In this document: positions 56,032-64,000 of the stretch, piece by piece
Position numbering within the stretch: position 1 is the stretch's first letter
Layout of the letters: each line of letters opens with the position of its first letter
Assembly (NCBI RefSeq): GCF_036898825.1
Contig: NZ_JARUND010000001.1
Span: 806,001 to 870,000, forward strand
Source of the DNA: Streptomyces sp. B21-083
GTDB lineage: Bacteria > Actinomycetota > Actinomycetes > Streptomycetales > Streptomycetaceae
Direction: 5' to 3'
Length of the DNA stretch: 64,000 nucleotides
Position numbers and translations under genes: made by a program
The notes under the pieces: generated by a model
Told to the model about the DNA's origin: nothing
Database searches by the model: none
The model's input: only the letters and a program-made list of their open reading frames with translations

Positions 56032-56697
56032 TCAGGTCAGTTCGAGCACACCCCGGCGTACGGCCTCCGAGACCGCCGCCGCCCTGTTGTCGACCTTGAG
56101 CTTGCGGTAGATACGTACGAGATGCGTCTTGACCGTGGCCTCGCTGAGGAACAGCGCCGCCGCGATGGCCCGGTTGCTGAGCCCCTCGGCCATCAGCCGT
56201 ACGACCTCGATCTCGCGTCCGCTCAACTCGTGCTCCGGGCTGACCACTTGGCCGACGAGTTCGCCCACGATCTCCGATGCCAGCCCCAGCGCCCCGGCGG
56301 CGGCCCCGCGCACCGCCCGGAACAGCTCCTCGGGCGGGCCCGCCTTGAGCACGTAACCCCGGGCGCCCGCCTCCAACGCCCTTACGACATCGGCCCGTCC
56401 GGCATAGCTGGTCAGCATCACCACCGCCACACCGGGCGCTTCGGCGGCGAGCCGCCGGATCGCCTCGACCCCGTCGATCCCGTGCCCCGGGCTCCCGAAG
56501 CGAAGGTCCATCAGCGCGACGTCGGGGAGCATCCGGGCGACCAGCCCGACAGCCTCCTCACCGCTGCCGGCCTCGGCGATCACATCGAGGTCGGGTTCGC
56601 CCTCCAGGAGCGCGCGCAGACCGGCCCGTACGACGGCGTGGTCGTCCGCGATCACGACGCGCAGCGGCCCGGCTGGGCCCGGCGGTGCCGCGGTCAT
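56032..56697 (-). CDS. NarL/LuxR-family response regulator
   Basis: 221 aa. A receiver domain (VVIADDHAVVRAGLRALL; phosphoacceptor Asp in VALMDLRF; VVMLTSY; GYVLKAG with the conserved Lys) is joined to a LuxR HTH (LSGREIEVVRLMAEGLSNRAIAAALFLSEATVKTHL). It pairs with the histidine kinase directly upstream, whose stop overlaps its start by 4 nt (coupled translation). The regulon is not evident; the solute-binding protein gene lies upstream on the same strand but behind a terminator. Confidence 0.93.
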   Translation of the reverse strand: MTAAPPGPAGPLRVVIADDHAVVRAGLRALLEGEPDLDVIAEAGSGEEAVGLVARMLPDVALMDLRFGSPGHGIDGVEAIRRLAAEAPGVAVVMLTSYAGRADVVRALEAGARGYVLKAGPPEELFRAVRGAAAGALGLASEIVGELVGQVVSPEHELSGREIEVVRLMAEGLSNRAIAAALFLSEATVKTHLVRIYRKLKVDNRAAAVSEAVRRGVLELT

Positions 56698-57983
56698 CGG
56701 ACGGTCGCCGCGGGGACCGGCACGGCGGGGGCGGCGGACCCGGCGGTGTGCTGCTGCGGCCGGGGCCGCGCGCGGACGGTGGCCCGGATCCGGGTGCCCC
56801 GGCCCGGCGTGCCGCTGACGTCCAGGTCACCGCCGTACTCGAGCAGCCTGGCCCGCGCCGCGGGCAGCCCGAAACCCCGACCCGGGGCCGGTGACGTACG
56901 GGCGAAGACCTCGGCGGGGTCGAATCCGACGCCGTCGTCGCTGACCTCCAGCTCCACCTGGTCCGGCCGCCGCCGGCTGAGGGTGACCTGCACGTTCACC
57001 GCGTGGGCGTGTTCGCGGACGTTCGCCAGTGTGCTCTGCGCGATGCGGAACAGGGTGGTCGCGGCGTGTTCGTCGAGAACGGCCTGGGGGTCGCCCACCG
57101 ACCGGAACCGGACCCTGGCCGCGGTCCCGTCGGCCTGGGAGCGGGCGCACAGGACGCGCAGCGCGCCCTCGATGCCGGTCTCGGCGACGGAGGAGGGGGT
57201 GAGGTCCCGGATCATACGGCGGGTCTCGGTGAGGTTGGTGCCGAGGCCGTCGGCGACAGCGCGGACACGTGTACGTGCCGCGTCGGGGCGCTCGTCCCAG
57301 TCGCGTTCGGCGGCCTGGAGCAGCATCAGCCCGCCGGCGAGTTCCTGGGCGAGGGTGTCGTGCAGATCGCGGGCGATCCTGGTCCGCTCCGCCAGTACGC
57401 CCGCGTGGCGCTGCTGCCTGGCGACGAGTTCCCGCGTGTCACGCAGTTCCTCGACGAGAAGGCGGCGCGCCTCGGCGTCCCGTTGCTGGACGCGGTAGAG
57501 GGCGACGGTGCCCCAGACGGCCGCCACGGGCACCAGCACGGCCTCGGTCGCGAGCCGGCCGTCGGCCCCGGCCAGCGCCGTGACGAGGACCAGGGTGATC
57601 ACGGCGAGCGCCAGGGTCGCGGCCCGGCGGCCGAGCACGCGCTGCGCGGCGCACGCCAACGGCAGGGCACACCACACGAAGGCGGCGGTCAGCTCGGCCG
57701 GGACGAGGACGAGGAGGAGCCCCCACAGGGTGAGGAGAAGCGGAATCCAGGTCGCCCGCCCGACCGCCCCGAGCCGGTCCCACGCCGTCACTCCGCCCGT
57801 GTAGACGAGCGCGAGCAGCCCGCTGACCGTCGCGATGTACCAGCACAACTCGCTGTTGATCTCGGCGAGTTGAAACAGCGCGGAGGCCACGATGACGAAG
57901 AACGCCAGATGTGGGACGTGTTCCAGGGCGAGCCGACGACCACGAACCGTCAGCGGCGAACGGACGGGAACGCGGTCGGGCAC
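56694..57983 (-). CDS. NarL-type sensor histidine kinase (HisKA_3)
   Basis: 429 aa. Several N-terminal membrane helices (LAFFVIVASALFQLAEI, WYIATVSGLLALVYTGG, WIPLLLTLWGLLLVLVP, AATLALAVITLVLVTALAG) are followed by the dimerisation/phosphorylation helix ARDLHDTLAQELAGGLMLL with the phosphorylated His, and an HATPase domain (IAQSTLANVREHA, LEVSDDGVGFDP, GFGLPAARARLLEYGG). I chose GTG 57983 with AAGGGG upstream; an ATG at 58052 would add a non-homologous tail. The signal is unknown. It controls the downstream response regulator. Confidence 0.9.
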   Translation of the reverse strand: MPDRVPVRSPLTVRGRRLALEHVPHLAFFVIVASALFQLAEINSELCWYIATVSGLLALVYTGGVTAWDRLGAVGRATWIPLLLTLWGLLLVLVPAELTAAFVWCALPLACAAQRVLGRRAATLALAVITLVLVTALAGADGRLATEAVLVPVAAVWGTVALYRVQQRDAEARRLLVEELRDTRELVARQQRHAGVLAERTRIARDLHDTLAQELAGGLMLLQAAERDWDERPDAARTRVRAVADGLGTNLTETRRMIRDLTPSSVAETGIEGALRVLCARSQADGTAARVRFRSVGDPQAVLDEHAATTLFRIAQSTLANVREHAHAVNVQVTLSRRRPDQVELEVSDDGVGFDPAEVFARTSPAPGRGFGLPAARARLLEYGGDLDVSGTPGRGTRIRATVRARPRPQQHTAGSAAPAVPVPAATVR

Positions 57984-58083
57984 GGCTGATCCCCTTGGGC
58001 AGACTGATCCGGTCGAAAGGACCCCGAGTCTATCCACCGCCTGTATGACCACCGTGAAGAACCGGTGGAGCCAGCCGAAGAAA

Positions 58084-58098
58084 CCGCCCTTCGGGCGG
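58084..58098 (-). terminator. Intrinsic terminator after the solute-binding-protein gene
   Basis: CCGCCC-TTC-GGGCGG, a perfect 6-bp stem with a 3-nt loop, ends 2 nt beyond the stop codon. On the minus strand it is followed by TTTCTT, a short T-run. Confidence 0.7.
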
Positions 58099-58100
58099 AA

Positions 58101-59249
58101 CTACGCACCGGGGTGCAGGCCCAGCGATCCCGGGGTCGGATCCCCCTTCACCTCACCGAAGTACAGGGCGAAGGTCTGCTTCCAGCGCTCGATCCCCGCG
58201 CGGTCGGCCATGAAGCGGGGGAAGCCGTCGAGGTTGGCGTTCGGATACTTCCAGATGGGCTGGAGGCCACCCGCGGGGGTGATGTCCGTCCGTACCGACC
58301 AGCCGTTGCGGGAACCCTGCTGCTGCGCGGTGGAGAGCTGCCAGTTGAGGTAGAGCTTGGCGGCCGTGGTGTTCCGGCCCTGCTTGAGGATCGCGGCCCG
58401 CTGACCCCACGACATGAACGGGTGCCCCTCGGCGACGGCCCACCGGGAGGGTGCCGTGGCCGTCGCCAGGAGGGAGCCCGAGCCGCCGACGCCGAGGGCC
58501 TTCTGCCCGCTGGAGACGGCCAGCCCCGGAGTGTGGCTGCCGCGGGCGAACCGGACGTCCTGGGCGGCGAACCTGGCGGCCCAGTCCCAGCCGTAGTGGT
58601 CCACGTACAGCTTGAAGAGGTAGAGAACGGCGTCGTCGTCGTGCGGGTAGGACGACGCGATCTGTCCCTTCCACTTCGGGTCGATCAGGTCGAGCGGGGA
58701 CTTCGGGGCGTCGGCGCCGACCGCGGCGACGTTGTACGAGTAACTGAAGGCGAGCACCGCGATCGCGGTCCAGGCGCCCTGCGGGTCCTTGAGGGCGTCG
58801 TACACCTTGGAGAAGCCCGCCGGCCTGTAGTGCAGCAGGCGGCCCTGCTCCTTCCAGCGGGTGAAGTCCTGGAGGGTCTGGAGCTGTACGACGTCCGGGA
58901 CGAGGGTGTCGGTCGCGAACTGGTTGTCGACGCGGACGTCGTGGTACTTGCTGTAGTCCACGACGACCTTGAGGTCGATCTCCGGGAACCGGGCCGCGAA
59001 GCCCGTGCGGATGCCGTTGCCCTGGCTGTCGACGTCGCCGCCCGAGTAGATGACGAGCTTGCCGCCTTCGGCCAGCGCGGCCTGGTACAGCTCGTCGAGC
59101 GTCCGGGTCTCCTCGCCGCGCGTGGTCGAACGTGACCCGGCGGACGAGGCCGCGGCGGCGGGGGTCCCGGTGGCACCGAGCGCGCCGACGCCCAGGGCCG
59201 CTCCGGCTCCGGTGGCGAGTACACGACGCCGACTGAGAAAACTGGACAC
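58101..59249 (-). CDS. Tat-exported ABC-type solute-binding protein (iron/spermidine-like)
   Basis: 382 aa. A twin-arginine signal (FLSRRRVLATGAGAALGVG) is followed by a type II periplasmic-binding fold: KLVIYSGGDVDSQGNGIRTGF, IDLKVVVDYSKYHDVRVDNQF, DVVQLQTLQDF, FSYSYNVAAV and KWKGQIASSYPHDDD. It resembles AfuA/PotD-like binding proteins for Fe3+ complexes, polyamines or anions. There is no ABC permease or ATPase in the window, so it may be an orphan receptor. GTG 59249 puts the RR motif near residue 7-9. A 14-bp hairpin/operator lies 105 bp upstream. Confidence 0.85.
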   Translation of the reverse strand: MSSFLSRRRVLATGAGAALGVGALGATGTPAAAASSAGSRSTTRGEETRTLDELYQAALAEGGKLVIYSGGDVDSQGNGIRTGFAARFPEIDLKVVVDYSKYHDVRVDNQFATDTLVPDVVQLQTLQDFTRWKEQGRLLHYRPAGFSKVYDALKDPQGAWTAIAVLAFSYSYNVAAVGADAPKSPLDLIDPKWKGQIASSYPHDDDAVLYLFKLYVDHYGWDWAARFAAQDVRFARGSHTPGLAVSSGQKALGVGGSGSLLATATAPSRWAVAEGHPFMSWGQRAAILKQGRNTTAAKLYLNWQLSTAQQQGSRNGWSVRTDITPAGGLQPIWKYPNANLDGFPRFMADRAGIERWKQTFALYFGEVKGDPTPGSLGLHPGA

Positions 59250-59353
59250 GTGGAAGCCTCTCGATGGGGGGAGTCGAGCTGGGATTCGAGCCTGACGCGA
59301 GCGAGAGGGTCTTCGCGTCGGCTGAACGGAGCGTGGTGGGGGCTGAGGGATGA

Positions 59354-59385
59354 ACCTCCGTTCAACCCTTCGGTTGAACGGAGGT
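59354..59385. promoter_or_regulatory. 32-nt perfect inverted repeat upstream of the solute-binding-protein gene
   Basis: ACCTCCGTTCAACC (59354-59367) pairs exactly with its inverse (59372-59385) around a 4-nt loop. A third half-like copy, CTGAACGGAG, occurs at 59322-59331. It sits in the 290-bp gap between the TetR gene and the binding-protein gene. It may be a terminator for the TetR transcript or an operator; the extra half-site favours an operator. The rest of the gap (59390-59510) is a run of imperfect GCGTGACCGG-like repeats. Confidence 0.6.
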
Positions 59386-59539
59386 GACAAGGGTGACGAG
59401 GGCGACGGGGGTGGCTGGGCGTGACCGGCACGGCCGGGCGAGCCCCGCATGGCCGGACGTTGGCGGGCGTGGCCCGCGTGACGGCGCAAGGCCCGCGTGA
59501 CCGGAAGTCAAGCGGCTCCTGACTCCGGCGGCTCGCGGC

Positions 59540-60142
59540 TCAGGCGGCTCGTGGCCGGGCGTGCAGGAGAAGGTGATCGGCGAGCAGCTCCAGCGCGGCC
59601 TGGCTGTCCGCGGTGTTGCGGTCGACTAGCCAGGCCATGTTGAGGCCGTCGATCATCGACTGGACGTACCGCGCGAGCACCGGCACCGGTTCGGTCCACT
59701 CGATTCCGGCGTTGTCGGCGGCGAGTTCGAGCAGACCGGCGAAGGCGCGCAGGAAGATCTCGTACTGCTTCCTGGCGACGTCCTCGAAGCCGGGATTGCG
59801 CAGCGCGTACTGGGTGAGCTCGTAACTGATCTGGTGCTCGCCGGGGTTGGCCTCGAAGCCCTTCCAGAAGGCGTGCAGGCTGTCGAGAACGCTGTCACGG
59901 ATGTCCTTGTGCGGGGCGAACAGGCCTCGGACCTCGGCGACGTACCGCTCGGTGAGGGTCTCGGTGACGAGTTCGAGCAGCTGCGCCCGGGACTCGAAGC
60001 AGTAGTGGAAGGCCCCGAGGGTCATGTCCGCCTCGGTGACCACCGCGCGGGTGGTGGCCTTGGCCACGCCGTCGCGTGCCATCACGCGGATCGCCGCCTC
60101 AAGGAGCTCCGCTCTCCGGTCGCTCGCCGCCATGCGGGGCAC
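59540..60142 (-). CDS. TetR-family regulator of the SMP-30/aldolase operon
   Basis: 200 aa. HTH region RRAELLEAAIRVMARDGVAKATTRAVVTEADMTLGAFHYCF matches TetR, with a helical ligand domain (SYELTQYALRNPGFEDVARKQYE, YVQSMIDGLNMAWLV). I chose GTG 60142 because GAGAGGAGA is 4 nt upstream; ATG 60133 is the next option. It is divergent from the SMP-30-led operon over a 39-nt palindrome, on which a -10-like TATCCT for its own promoter borders, suggesting autorepression and control of the operon. Confidence 0.88.
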   Translation of the reverse strand: MPRMAASDRRAELLEAAIRVMARDGVAKATTRAVVTEADMTLGAFHYCFESRAQLLELVTETLTERYVAEVRGLFAPHKDIRDSVLDSLHAFWKGFEANPGEHQISYELTQYALRNPGFEDVARKQYEIFLRAFAGLLELAADNAGIEWTEPVPVLARYVQSMIDGLNMAWLVDRNTADSQAALELLADHLLLHARPRAA

Positions 60143-60207
60143 GCGTTCTCCTCTCCGCACCGGTCTCACCTGTGGGTTCGCCCGTCAGGATAGCCAACCC
60201 ACCCAGA

Positions 60208-60246
60208 AGAAGTAAGTCACTCGTCCAGGACGCTTGACTTACTTCT
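60208..60246. promoter_or_regulatory. 39-nt palindromic TetR operator
   Basis: AGAAGTAAGTCACTCGTCC, a central A at 60227, then the inverse arm ending TGACTTACTTCT; 17 of 19 arm positions are symmetric and the outer 12 are perfect. It lies midway between the divergent TetR and SMP-30 genes. Confidence 0.85.
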
Positions 60247-60305
60247 CTGGTCTGGGCCACCGTAGCGGGAAACGGACGGGTACGAGCAGCCTCAGGAGGC
60301 TAGGG

Positions 60306-61298
60306 GTGCGACCGAGGGCCACAGTCGTTCTGGACGGATTCGGCGTCCTGGAGTCGCTGCGCTGGCACGACGACGCTCTGTGGTTCTGCGATCTCGCCCA
60401 CGGGACGGTGCACCGCTGGGACACCCGGGGCGAGCCGGAGACGGTGGCGGAGGTCCCCGGCCGGGCGGGCGGCCTGGGCTGGCTGCCCGACGGGCGGATG
60501 CTGGTCGTCTCCATGGACGGGCACCGTGTGTACCGGCGGGAGCCGGACGGTTCCCTGGTCGTGCACGCCGACCTCAAGGGCGTCGCCGGGGGTCCCGCCA
60601 ACGACATGTTCGTCGACCGGCTGGGCCGCGCCTACGTGGGCAACTTCGGCTTCGACTACCACGGGTTCGTCCGCCGGCAGCCCAACTCGATGCTCTACGC
60701 CCCACCGGGACCGCCCAGGACCTCCCTCGCCTGCTTCTCCCCCGAGGGCGAACTCCTCGGCCTGAGCGAGCCGTTGACGTTCCCGAACGGCCTGTTCCTC
60801 CTCGACGACGATCAGCGTCCCGGCGAGGGGCCCGTCCTGCTGGTCGCCGAGACCCTGGCCATGCGTCTCACCGCCCTGCCCGTGCTTCCCGACGGGCGCC
60901 TCGGCCCACCCCGGCCCTGGGCTCCGCTGATCCCCTCCGCCCTGTGGACGTCCCTCAACCATCCGGGGCTGCTGGGCCGCGTCACCCGGCGCGTCTCCGC
61001 CCTTCTCGACCGGCCGGCGATCGCCGCCCGCTCCGCCAGTCCCATCGCCCCGGACGGCATAGCTCCGGGGCGGGACGGTACGGCGTGGGTCGCCAACGCG
61101 CTGCGCGGCGAGTGCGTCCGGGTGGGACCCGGCGGCGTGATCCTGGAGCGGGTCGCCACCAGTCGGCAGACCCTGAGCTGTGTGGTCGGCGGACCCGACG
61201 GCAACACCCTGTACGCGGCCACCACACCGACCGACGACCCGGTGCGCGCGGCCCGGCTGAACGGGTCGCGACTGGAGTCGTACGTCCTGCCGTCATAA
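60306..61298 (+). CDS. SMP-30/gluconolactonase-like six-bladed propeller protein
   Basis: 330 aa. SMP-30/strictosidine-synthase-like repeats: ESLRWHDDALWFCDLAHGTVHRW, GGLGWLPDGRMLVVSMDGHRVYR, NDMFVDRLGRAYVGNFGFDYHG with metal-ligand candidates, LTFPNGLFLLDDD, GIAPGRDGTAWVANAL and CVVGGPDGNTLYAATT. Relatives are Ca2+/Zn2+-dependent lactonases. GTG 60306 has AGGAGG at 6 nt. First gene of an operon with SDR, PLP aldolase and SDR, where it may open a sugar- or amino-acid-derived lactone. No export signal. Confidence 0.88.
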   Translation: MRPRATVVLDGFGVLESLRWHDDALWFCDLAHGTVHRWDTRGEPETVAEVPGRAGGLGWLPDGRMLVVSMDGHRVYRREPDGSLVVHADLKGVAGGPANDMFVDRLGRAYVGNFGFDYHGFVRRQPNSMLYAPPGPPRTSLACFSPEGELLGLSEPLTFPNGLFLLDDDQRPGEGPVLLVAETLAMRLTALPVLPDGRLGPPRPWAPLIPSALWTSLNHPGLLGRVTRRVSALLDRPAIAARSASPIAPDGIAPGRDGTAWVANALRGECVRVGPGGVILERVATSRQTLSCVVGGPDGNTLYAATTPTDDPVRAARLNGSRLESYVLPS

Positions 61299-61405
61299 CC
61301 GCGACCATCATCAACTCGGCCTATTTTCCCGGGAGTTCACATGCACGGACATCGAACGGACGGTGCGCGTCCCCCGCGCGTCGACGCTCAGGGCGGGGGT
61401 CCGCG

Positions 61406-62236
61406 GTGAGCGTCGTCCTGATCACCGGTGCCGCGAGCGGTATCGGTGCGGCGACCGCGCGCGAGGCGGTGCGCCGGGGCCACCGGGTGGCCCTCGCCGA
61501 CATCGACCTGGCCGGAGCGACCCGGATCGCCGGTCAACTGGGCGACGTCGCCCGCGCGTTCGAGCTGGACATCCGCGACGAGGCGGCGTGGGAGGCGACT
61601 TTCGACGCGGTCGCGGAGCAACTCGGCCCGGTCGACGTGCTCGTCAACAACGCCGGGATCATCCACACCGGCTACGCCCGCCAGTTGCCGCCGGCCAAGC
61701 ACCGGCACATGGTGGAGGTGAACCTGCTCGGCCCGATCACCGGCACGCTGGCCGCCCTGGCCCGGATGCGCGCCCAGGGCCACGGGCACATCGTCACCGT
61801 GTGCAGCATGACATCGTTTTTGCCGCTGCCCGGCTACACCACCTACGGCGCGACCAAGCACGGGCTGCGCGCCTTCCACCACAGTGTGGCCATCGAGGAA
61901 CGCGACGGACCCGTCACCTTCAGCATCGTCCATCCGCCCGGCACCCGCACCCCCATGCTGGAGCAGGAGATGGCCGATCCCAGCGCGGTGATCACCTTCG
62001 CCGAGAAACCGCTCTCCCCCGAGAAGGTCGCCTCGGTGATCGTCGACGCCATCGTGCGGAAGCCGGTAGAAATCGTCCACCCCGCCATCGGCGGACGCGT
62101 ACAGCGGGTCGCCGGTGTGTTCCCCCGGCTGATGCGCTTCGTGATCCCCAAGGTGGCAGCCATGGCCAAGCGCCGCAGCACGGGCCTCGTCCCGGCGCCG
62201 ACCGCGGTACCCGAGCAAGGAGACACCCACCGATGA
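61406..62236 (+). CDS. Classical SDR oxidoreductase
   Basis: 276 aa. TGAASGIGAATAREAVRRGH, DVLVNNAGIIHTGYARQ, catalytic Ser in TVCSMTSFLPLPG and YGATK; the C-terminal extension (RVAGVFPRLMRFVIPKVAAMAKRR) is amphipathic and basic, as in membrane-associated SDRs. I chose GTG 61406 (VSVVLITGAAS). It follows the lactonase by 107 nt and overlaps the next gene by 4 nt. Substrate unknown. Confidence 0.88.
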   Translation: MSVVLITGAASGIGAATAREAVRRGHRVALADIDLAGATRIAGQLGDVARAFELDIRDEAAWEATFDAVAEQLGPVDVLVNNAGIIHTGYARQLPPAKHRHMVEVNLLGPITGTLAALARMRAQGHGHIVTVCSMTSFLPLPGYTTYGATKHGLRAFHHSVAIEERDGPVTFSIVHPPGTRTPMLEQEMADPSAVITFAEKPLSPEKVASVIVDAIVRKPVEIVHPAIGGRVQRVAGVFPRLMRFVIPKVAAMAKRRSTGLVPAPTAVPEQGDTHR

Positions 62237-63465
62237 CCATCGACACCACCACTCCCAGAACCGGTTCGGATCCGATGTCCCAGAGCCATTTCGAGGGACT
62301 GAGGGCGGCGACCGCCGGCCTCGAACCGCCCTTCGGCGTCATCGACCTGGACGCCTTCGACGCCAACGCCCGTGACCTGGAACGCCGTGCGGGCGGCAAG
62401 CCGATCCGGCTGGCCAGCAAGTCGCTGCGCTCCCGCGCCCTCATCAGGCGAGCCCTGGACCGCCCCGGATTCGACGGCATCCTCGGCTTCACCCTGCCCG
62501 AAGCCCTGTGGCTGGCCGAGGAGTTCGACGACGTCCTCGTCGGCTACCCGACCGCCGACCGCACGGCGCTTCGCCGGCTGGCCGCCGACGAGCGGCTCGC
62601 GTCCCGGATCACCCTGATGGTGGACTGCGTCGAGCACCTCGACCTGATCGACGCCGCGAGCGGCCCGCGGACGACCCGTATCCAGGTGTGCCTGGAACTG
62701 GACGCGGCCCTGCGCCTCGCGGGCGGCCGTATCCACCTGGGGCCGCGCAGGTCCCCGGTGTACACCCCCGAGGAGGCGGCGGCGTTCGCGCGCGAGATCG
62801 CCTCCCGCCCCGGCTTCGAGCTGACCGGCATCATGGGCTACGAGGGCCAGGTCGCCGGCCTCGGTGACAACGTGCCCGGCAACGCGATCAAGCGGGCCGT
62901 CGTACGGGCGATGCAGCGGTCCTCCGTCGAGGAGTTGAGCCACCGCCGGGAAGCCGCGGTGGCGGCGGTGCGGGCGGTGACACCGCTGCGGTTCGTCAAC
63001 GGCGGCGGTACGGGCAGCCTGGAGACCACGACCCGCGAGGACTCGGTCACCGAACTCGCGGCGGGCTCCGGCCTGTACGGTCCGGGCCTGTTCGACTTCT
63101 ACCGCGCCTTCCGGCCCGTCCCGGCGGCGTACTTCGTGCTGCCCGTCGTACGCCGTCCCTCGTCGTCGGTGGCGACCCTACTCGGTGGTGGTTGGGTGGC
63201 GTCCGGGCCGCTCGGCAAGGACCGGCTGCCCACGCTGGCCTGGCCCCCCGGGCTGCGTGTGACCGCCACCGAGTCCTTCGGGGAGGTGCAGACCCCGCTG
63301 GTGGGCAGGGCCGCGAGCGTGCTGAACATCGGGGACCGGGTGTGGCTGCGGCACGCCAAGGCCGGTGAGCTGTGCGAACGCATCGGCGACCTGCACCTGG
63401 TCAGCGGCGGCGCGGTGGTCGACACCGTGCCCACCTACCGCGGTGAGGGCCGCCACTTCCTGTGA
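62233..63465 (+). CDS. PLP-dependent amino-acid deaminase/aldolase (D-threonine-aldolase-like)
   Basis: 410 aa fold-type III PLP enzyme. The N-terminal alanine-racemase-like barrel carries the PLP lysine in PIRLASKSLRSRALIRR; other parts are FGVIDLDAFDANARDLE, GIMGYEGQVAGLGD and VNGGGTGSLETTTRE. The C-terminal beta domain has the metal-site region SVLNIGDRVWLRHAKAGELCERIGDL, as in D-threonine aldolase/D-serine dehydratase. It cleaves or deaminates a D-3-hydroxy amino acid by family; exact substrate unknown. ATG 62233 overlaps the SDR stop and its own stop overlaps the next GTG, so the operon is tightly coupled. Confidence 0.88.
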   Translation: MTIDTTTPRTGSDPMSQSHFEGLRAATAGLEPPFGVIDLDAFDANARDLERRAGGKPIRLASKSLRSRALIRRALDRPGFDGILGFTLPEALWLAEEFDDVLVGYPTADRTALRRLAADERLASRITLMVDCVEHLDLIDAASGPRTTRIQVCLELDAALRLAGGRIHLGPRRSPVYTPEEAAAFAREIASRPGFELTGIMGYEGQVAGLGDNVPGNAIKRAVVRAMQRSSVEELSHRREAAVAAVRAVTPLRFVNGGGTGSLETTTREDSVTELAAGSGLYGPGLFDFYRAFRPVPAAYFVLPVVRRPSSSVATLLGGGWVASGPLGKDRLPTLAWPPGLRVTATESFGEVQTPLVGRAASVLNIGDRVWLRHAKAGELCERIGDLHLVSGGAVVDTVPTYRGEGRHFL

Positions 63466-64000
63466 CCGCCACCACCACCATCACCGGCCGGACGGTCCTG
63501 ATCGTCGGGGCCTCCTCCGGAATCGGGGCGGCGGTGGCCCGCCGACTGGCCCCGGCGGGCAACCGCCTCGTCCTGACGGCCCGGCGCGCCCCCGAACTGG
63601 CCGCCGTGGCCCAGGAGGTACGGGCCGCGGGCAGCGCCTGCCTCGACCTCGCCGCCGACGCCCTGGACCCGGAGGCGGCGGCCGGGGTGGTGGCGGCCGC
63701 CGTCGCGGAGTTCGGCGGCGTCGACATCGCGCTGCTCAACGCCGGTCAGGGGCCGGACATGGCCATGGACCGGGTGAACGTGGCGGACGTGTCCCGGATC
63801 ATGGCGTTGAACTACGACGTCGTCGTCAACTACCTGGTCCCGCTGATCCGGCAGCTGGGCGACCAGCCGGACGGCGGCCTGATCGCCCACACCAACTCCC
63901 TCGCGGGGCTGATGGGCATCCCCCGCCAGGGCCCGTACTCGGCGGCGAAGGCGGCCGTACGCACCCTCCTCGACACGGCACGCGTCGAACTGGCCCCCAG
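63462..64000 (+). CDS. SDR oxidoreductase (3' end outside window)
   Basis: 179 codons visible; the gene runs off the window. GRTVLIVGASSGIGAAVARRLA is the cofactor motif, DIALLNAGQGPD the NAG motif, HTNSLAGLMG holds the catalytic Ser and YSAAK the Tyr-Lys pair. GTG 63462 overlaps the preceding stop (GTGA). Second SDR of the TetR-controlled operon. Confidence 0.88.
   Translation, partial: MTATTTITGRTVLIVGASSGIGAAVARRLAPAGNRLVLTARRAPELAAVAQEVRAAGSACLDLAADALDPEAAAGVVAAAVAEFGGVDIALLNAGQGPDMAMDRVNVADVSRIMALNYDVVVNYLVPLIRQLGDQPDGGLIAHTNSLAGLMGIPRQGPYSAAKAAVRTLLDTARVELAP

Noticed and set aside
60239..60607. Minus-strand 122-codon frame opposite the SMP-30 gene
   Set aside because: It covers the start and ribosome-binding site of a well-supported gene and has no homology signal.

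Overview
The window is high-GC DNA (third codon positions are mostly G or C) with GTG and TTG starts, ATGA and GTGA overlaps, Tat signals, lectin-tagged secreted hydrolases and a DmdR/IdeR-type iron box. Together these point to a chromosome segment of Streptomyces or a close relative. I see no rRNA, tRNA, CRISPR array, prophage or insertion sequence. Gene order looks native, with small local disturbances: a tandem repeat array, a relic gene fragment, and two inverted copies of a short dispersed repeat.

Layout. 1-2724: zinc alcohol dehydrogenase (cut by the window edge) and aldehyde dehydrogenase, divergent from a MarR regulator, with two matching palindromes between them. 2957-5416: an anti-anti-sigma (STAS) protein, a relic of an EF-G-like domain, a DUF4230 membrane protein, a VanZ protein and a small conserved protein. 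5540-8054: a PHP/HhH protein whose 3' end plus the next promoter is copied in a four-unit tandem array, then a short-chain dehydrogenase with a MerR-spaced promoter. 8086-15296: VanX-like dipeptidase, a kinase-fold protein, a DUF3626 protein, a FUSC-type membrane protein, an unknown protein, a Tat-exported lactonase and an iron-box-preceded DUF2470 protein. 15401-17592: a divergent TetR/cytochrome P450 pair around a 45-nt palindrome.

17752-48399 is a large sugar-utilisation region. Minus-strand secreted enzymes (CE1 esterase, GH29 fucosidase, GH59-type galactosidase, a clan GH-A hydrolase, GH54 arabinofuranosidase, SGNH esterase, a beta-helix hydrolase and a BNR_4 protein) are mostly joined to ricin-type lectin domains. 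They adjoin a rhamnose ABC importer (rhaT-rhaP-rhaQ-rhaS), the mutarotase rhaM and a LacI regulator. Divergently, rhaI, a fused aldolase-dehydrogenase (rhaD), rhaB and lutABC complete the route L-rhamnose -> L-rhamnulose -> L-rhamnulose-1-phosphate -> DHAP + L-lactaldehyde -> L-lactate -> pyruvate. My inference is that the locus strips arabinose, fucose, galactose and rhamnose from a plant polysaccharide such as arabinogalactan-protein or rhamnogalacturonan, and burns the rhamnose.

48540-50773 is a MoxR ATPase/VWA pair. 51260-55990 is the most novel segment: a coupled operon of a caspase-like peptidase, an unrecognised 427-aa protein and a ComEC-like metallo-beta-lactamase-fold hydrolase, divergent from a DUF2235 (Tle1-like) lipase-fold hydrolase. 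It resembles a biological-conflict or regulated-death module, but that is inference. 56032-59249 holds a two-component system and a Tat-exported solute-binding protein. 60142-64000 holds a TetR regulator divergent from an SMP-30/SDR/PLP-aldolase/SDR operon that runs off the window.
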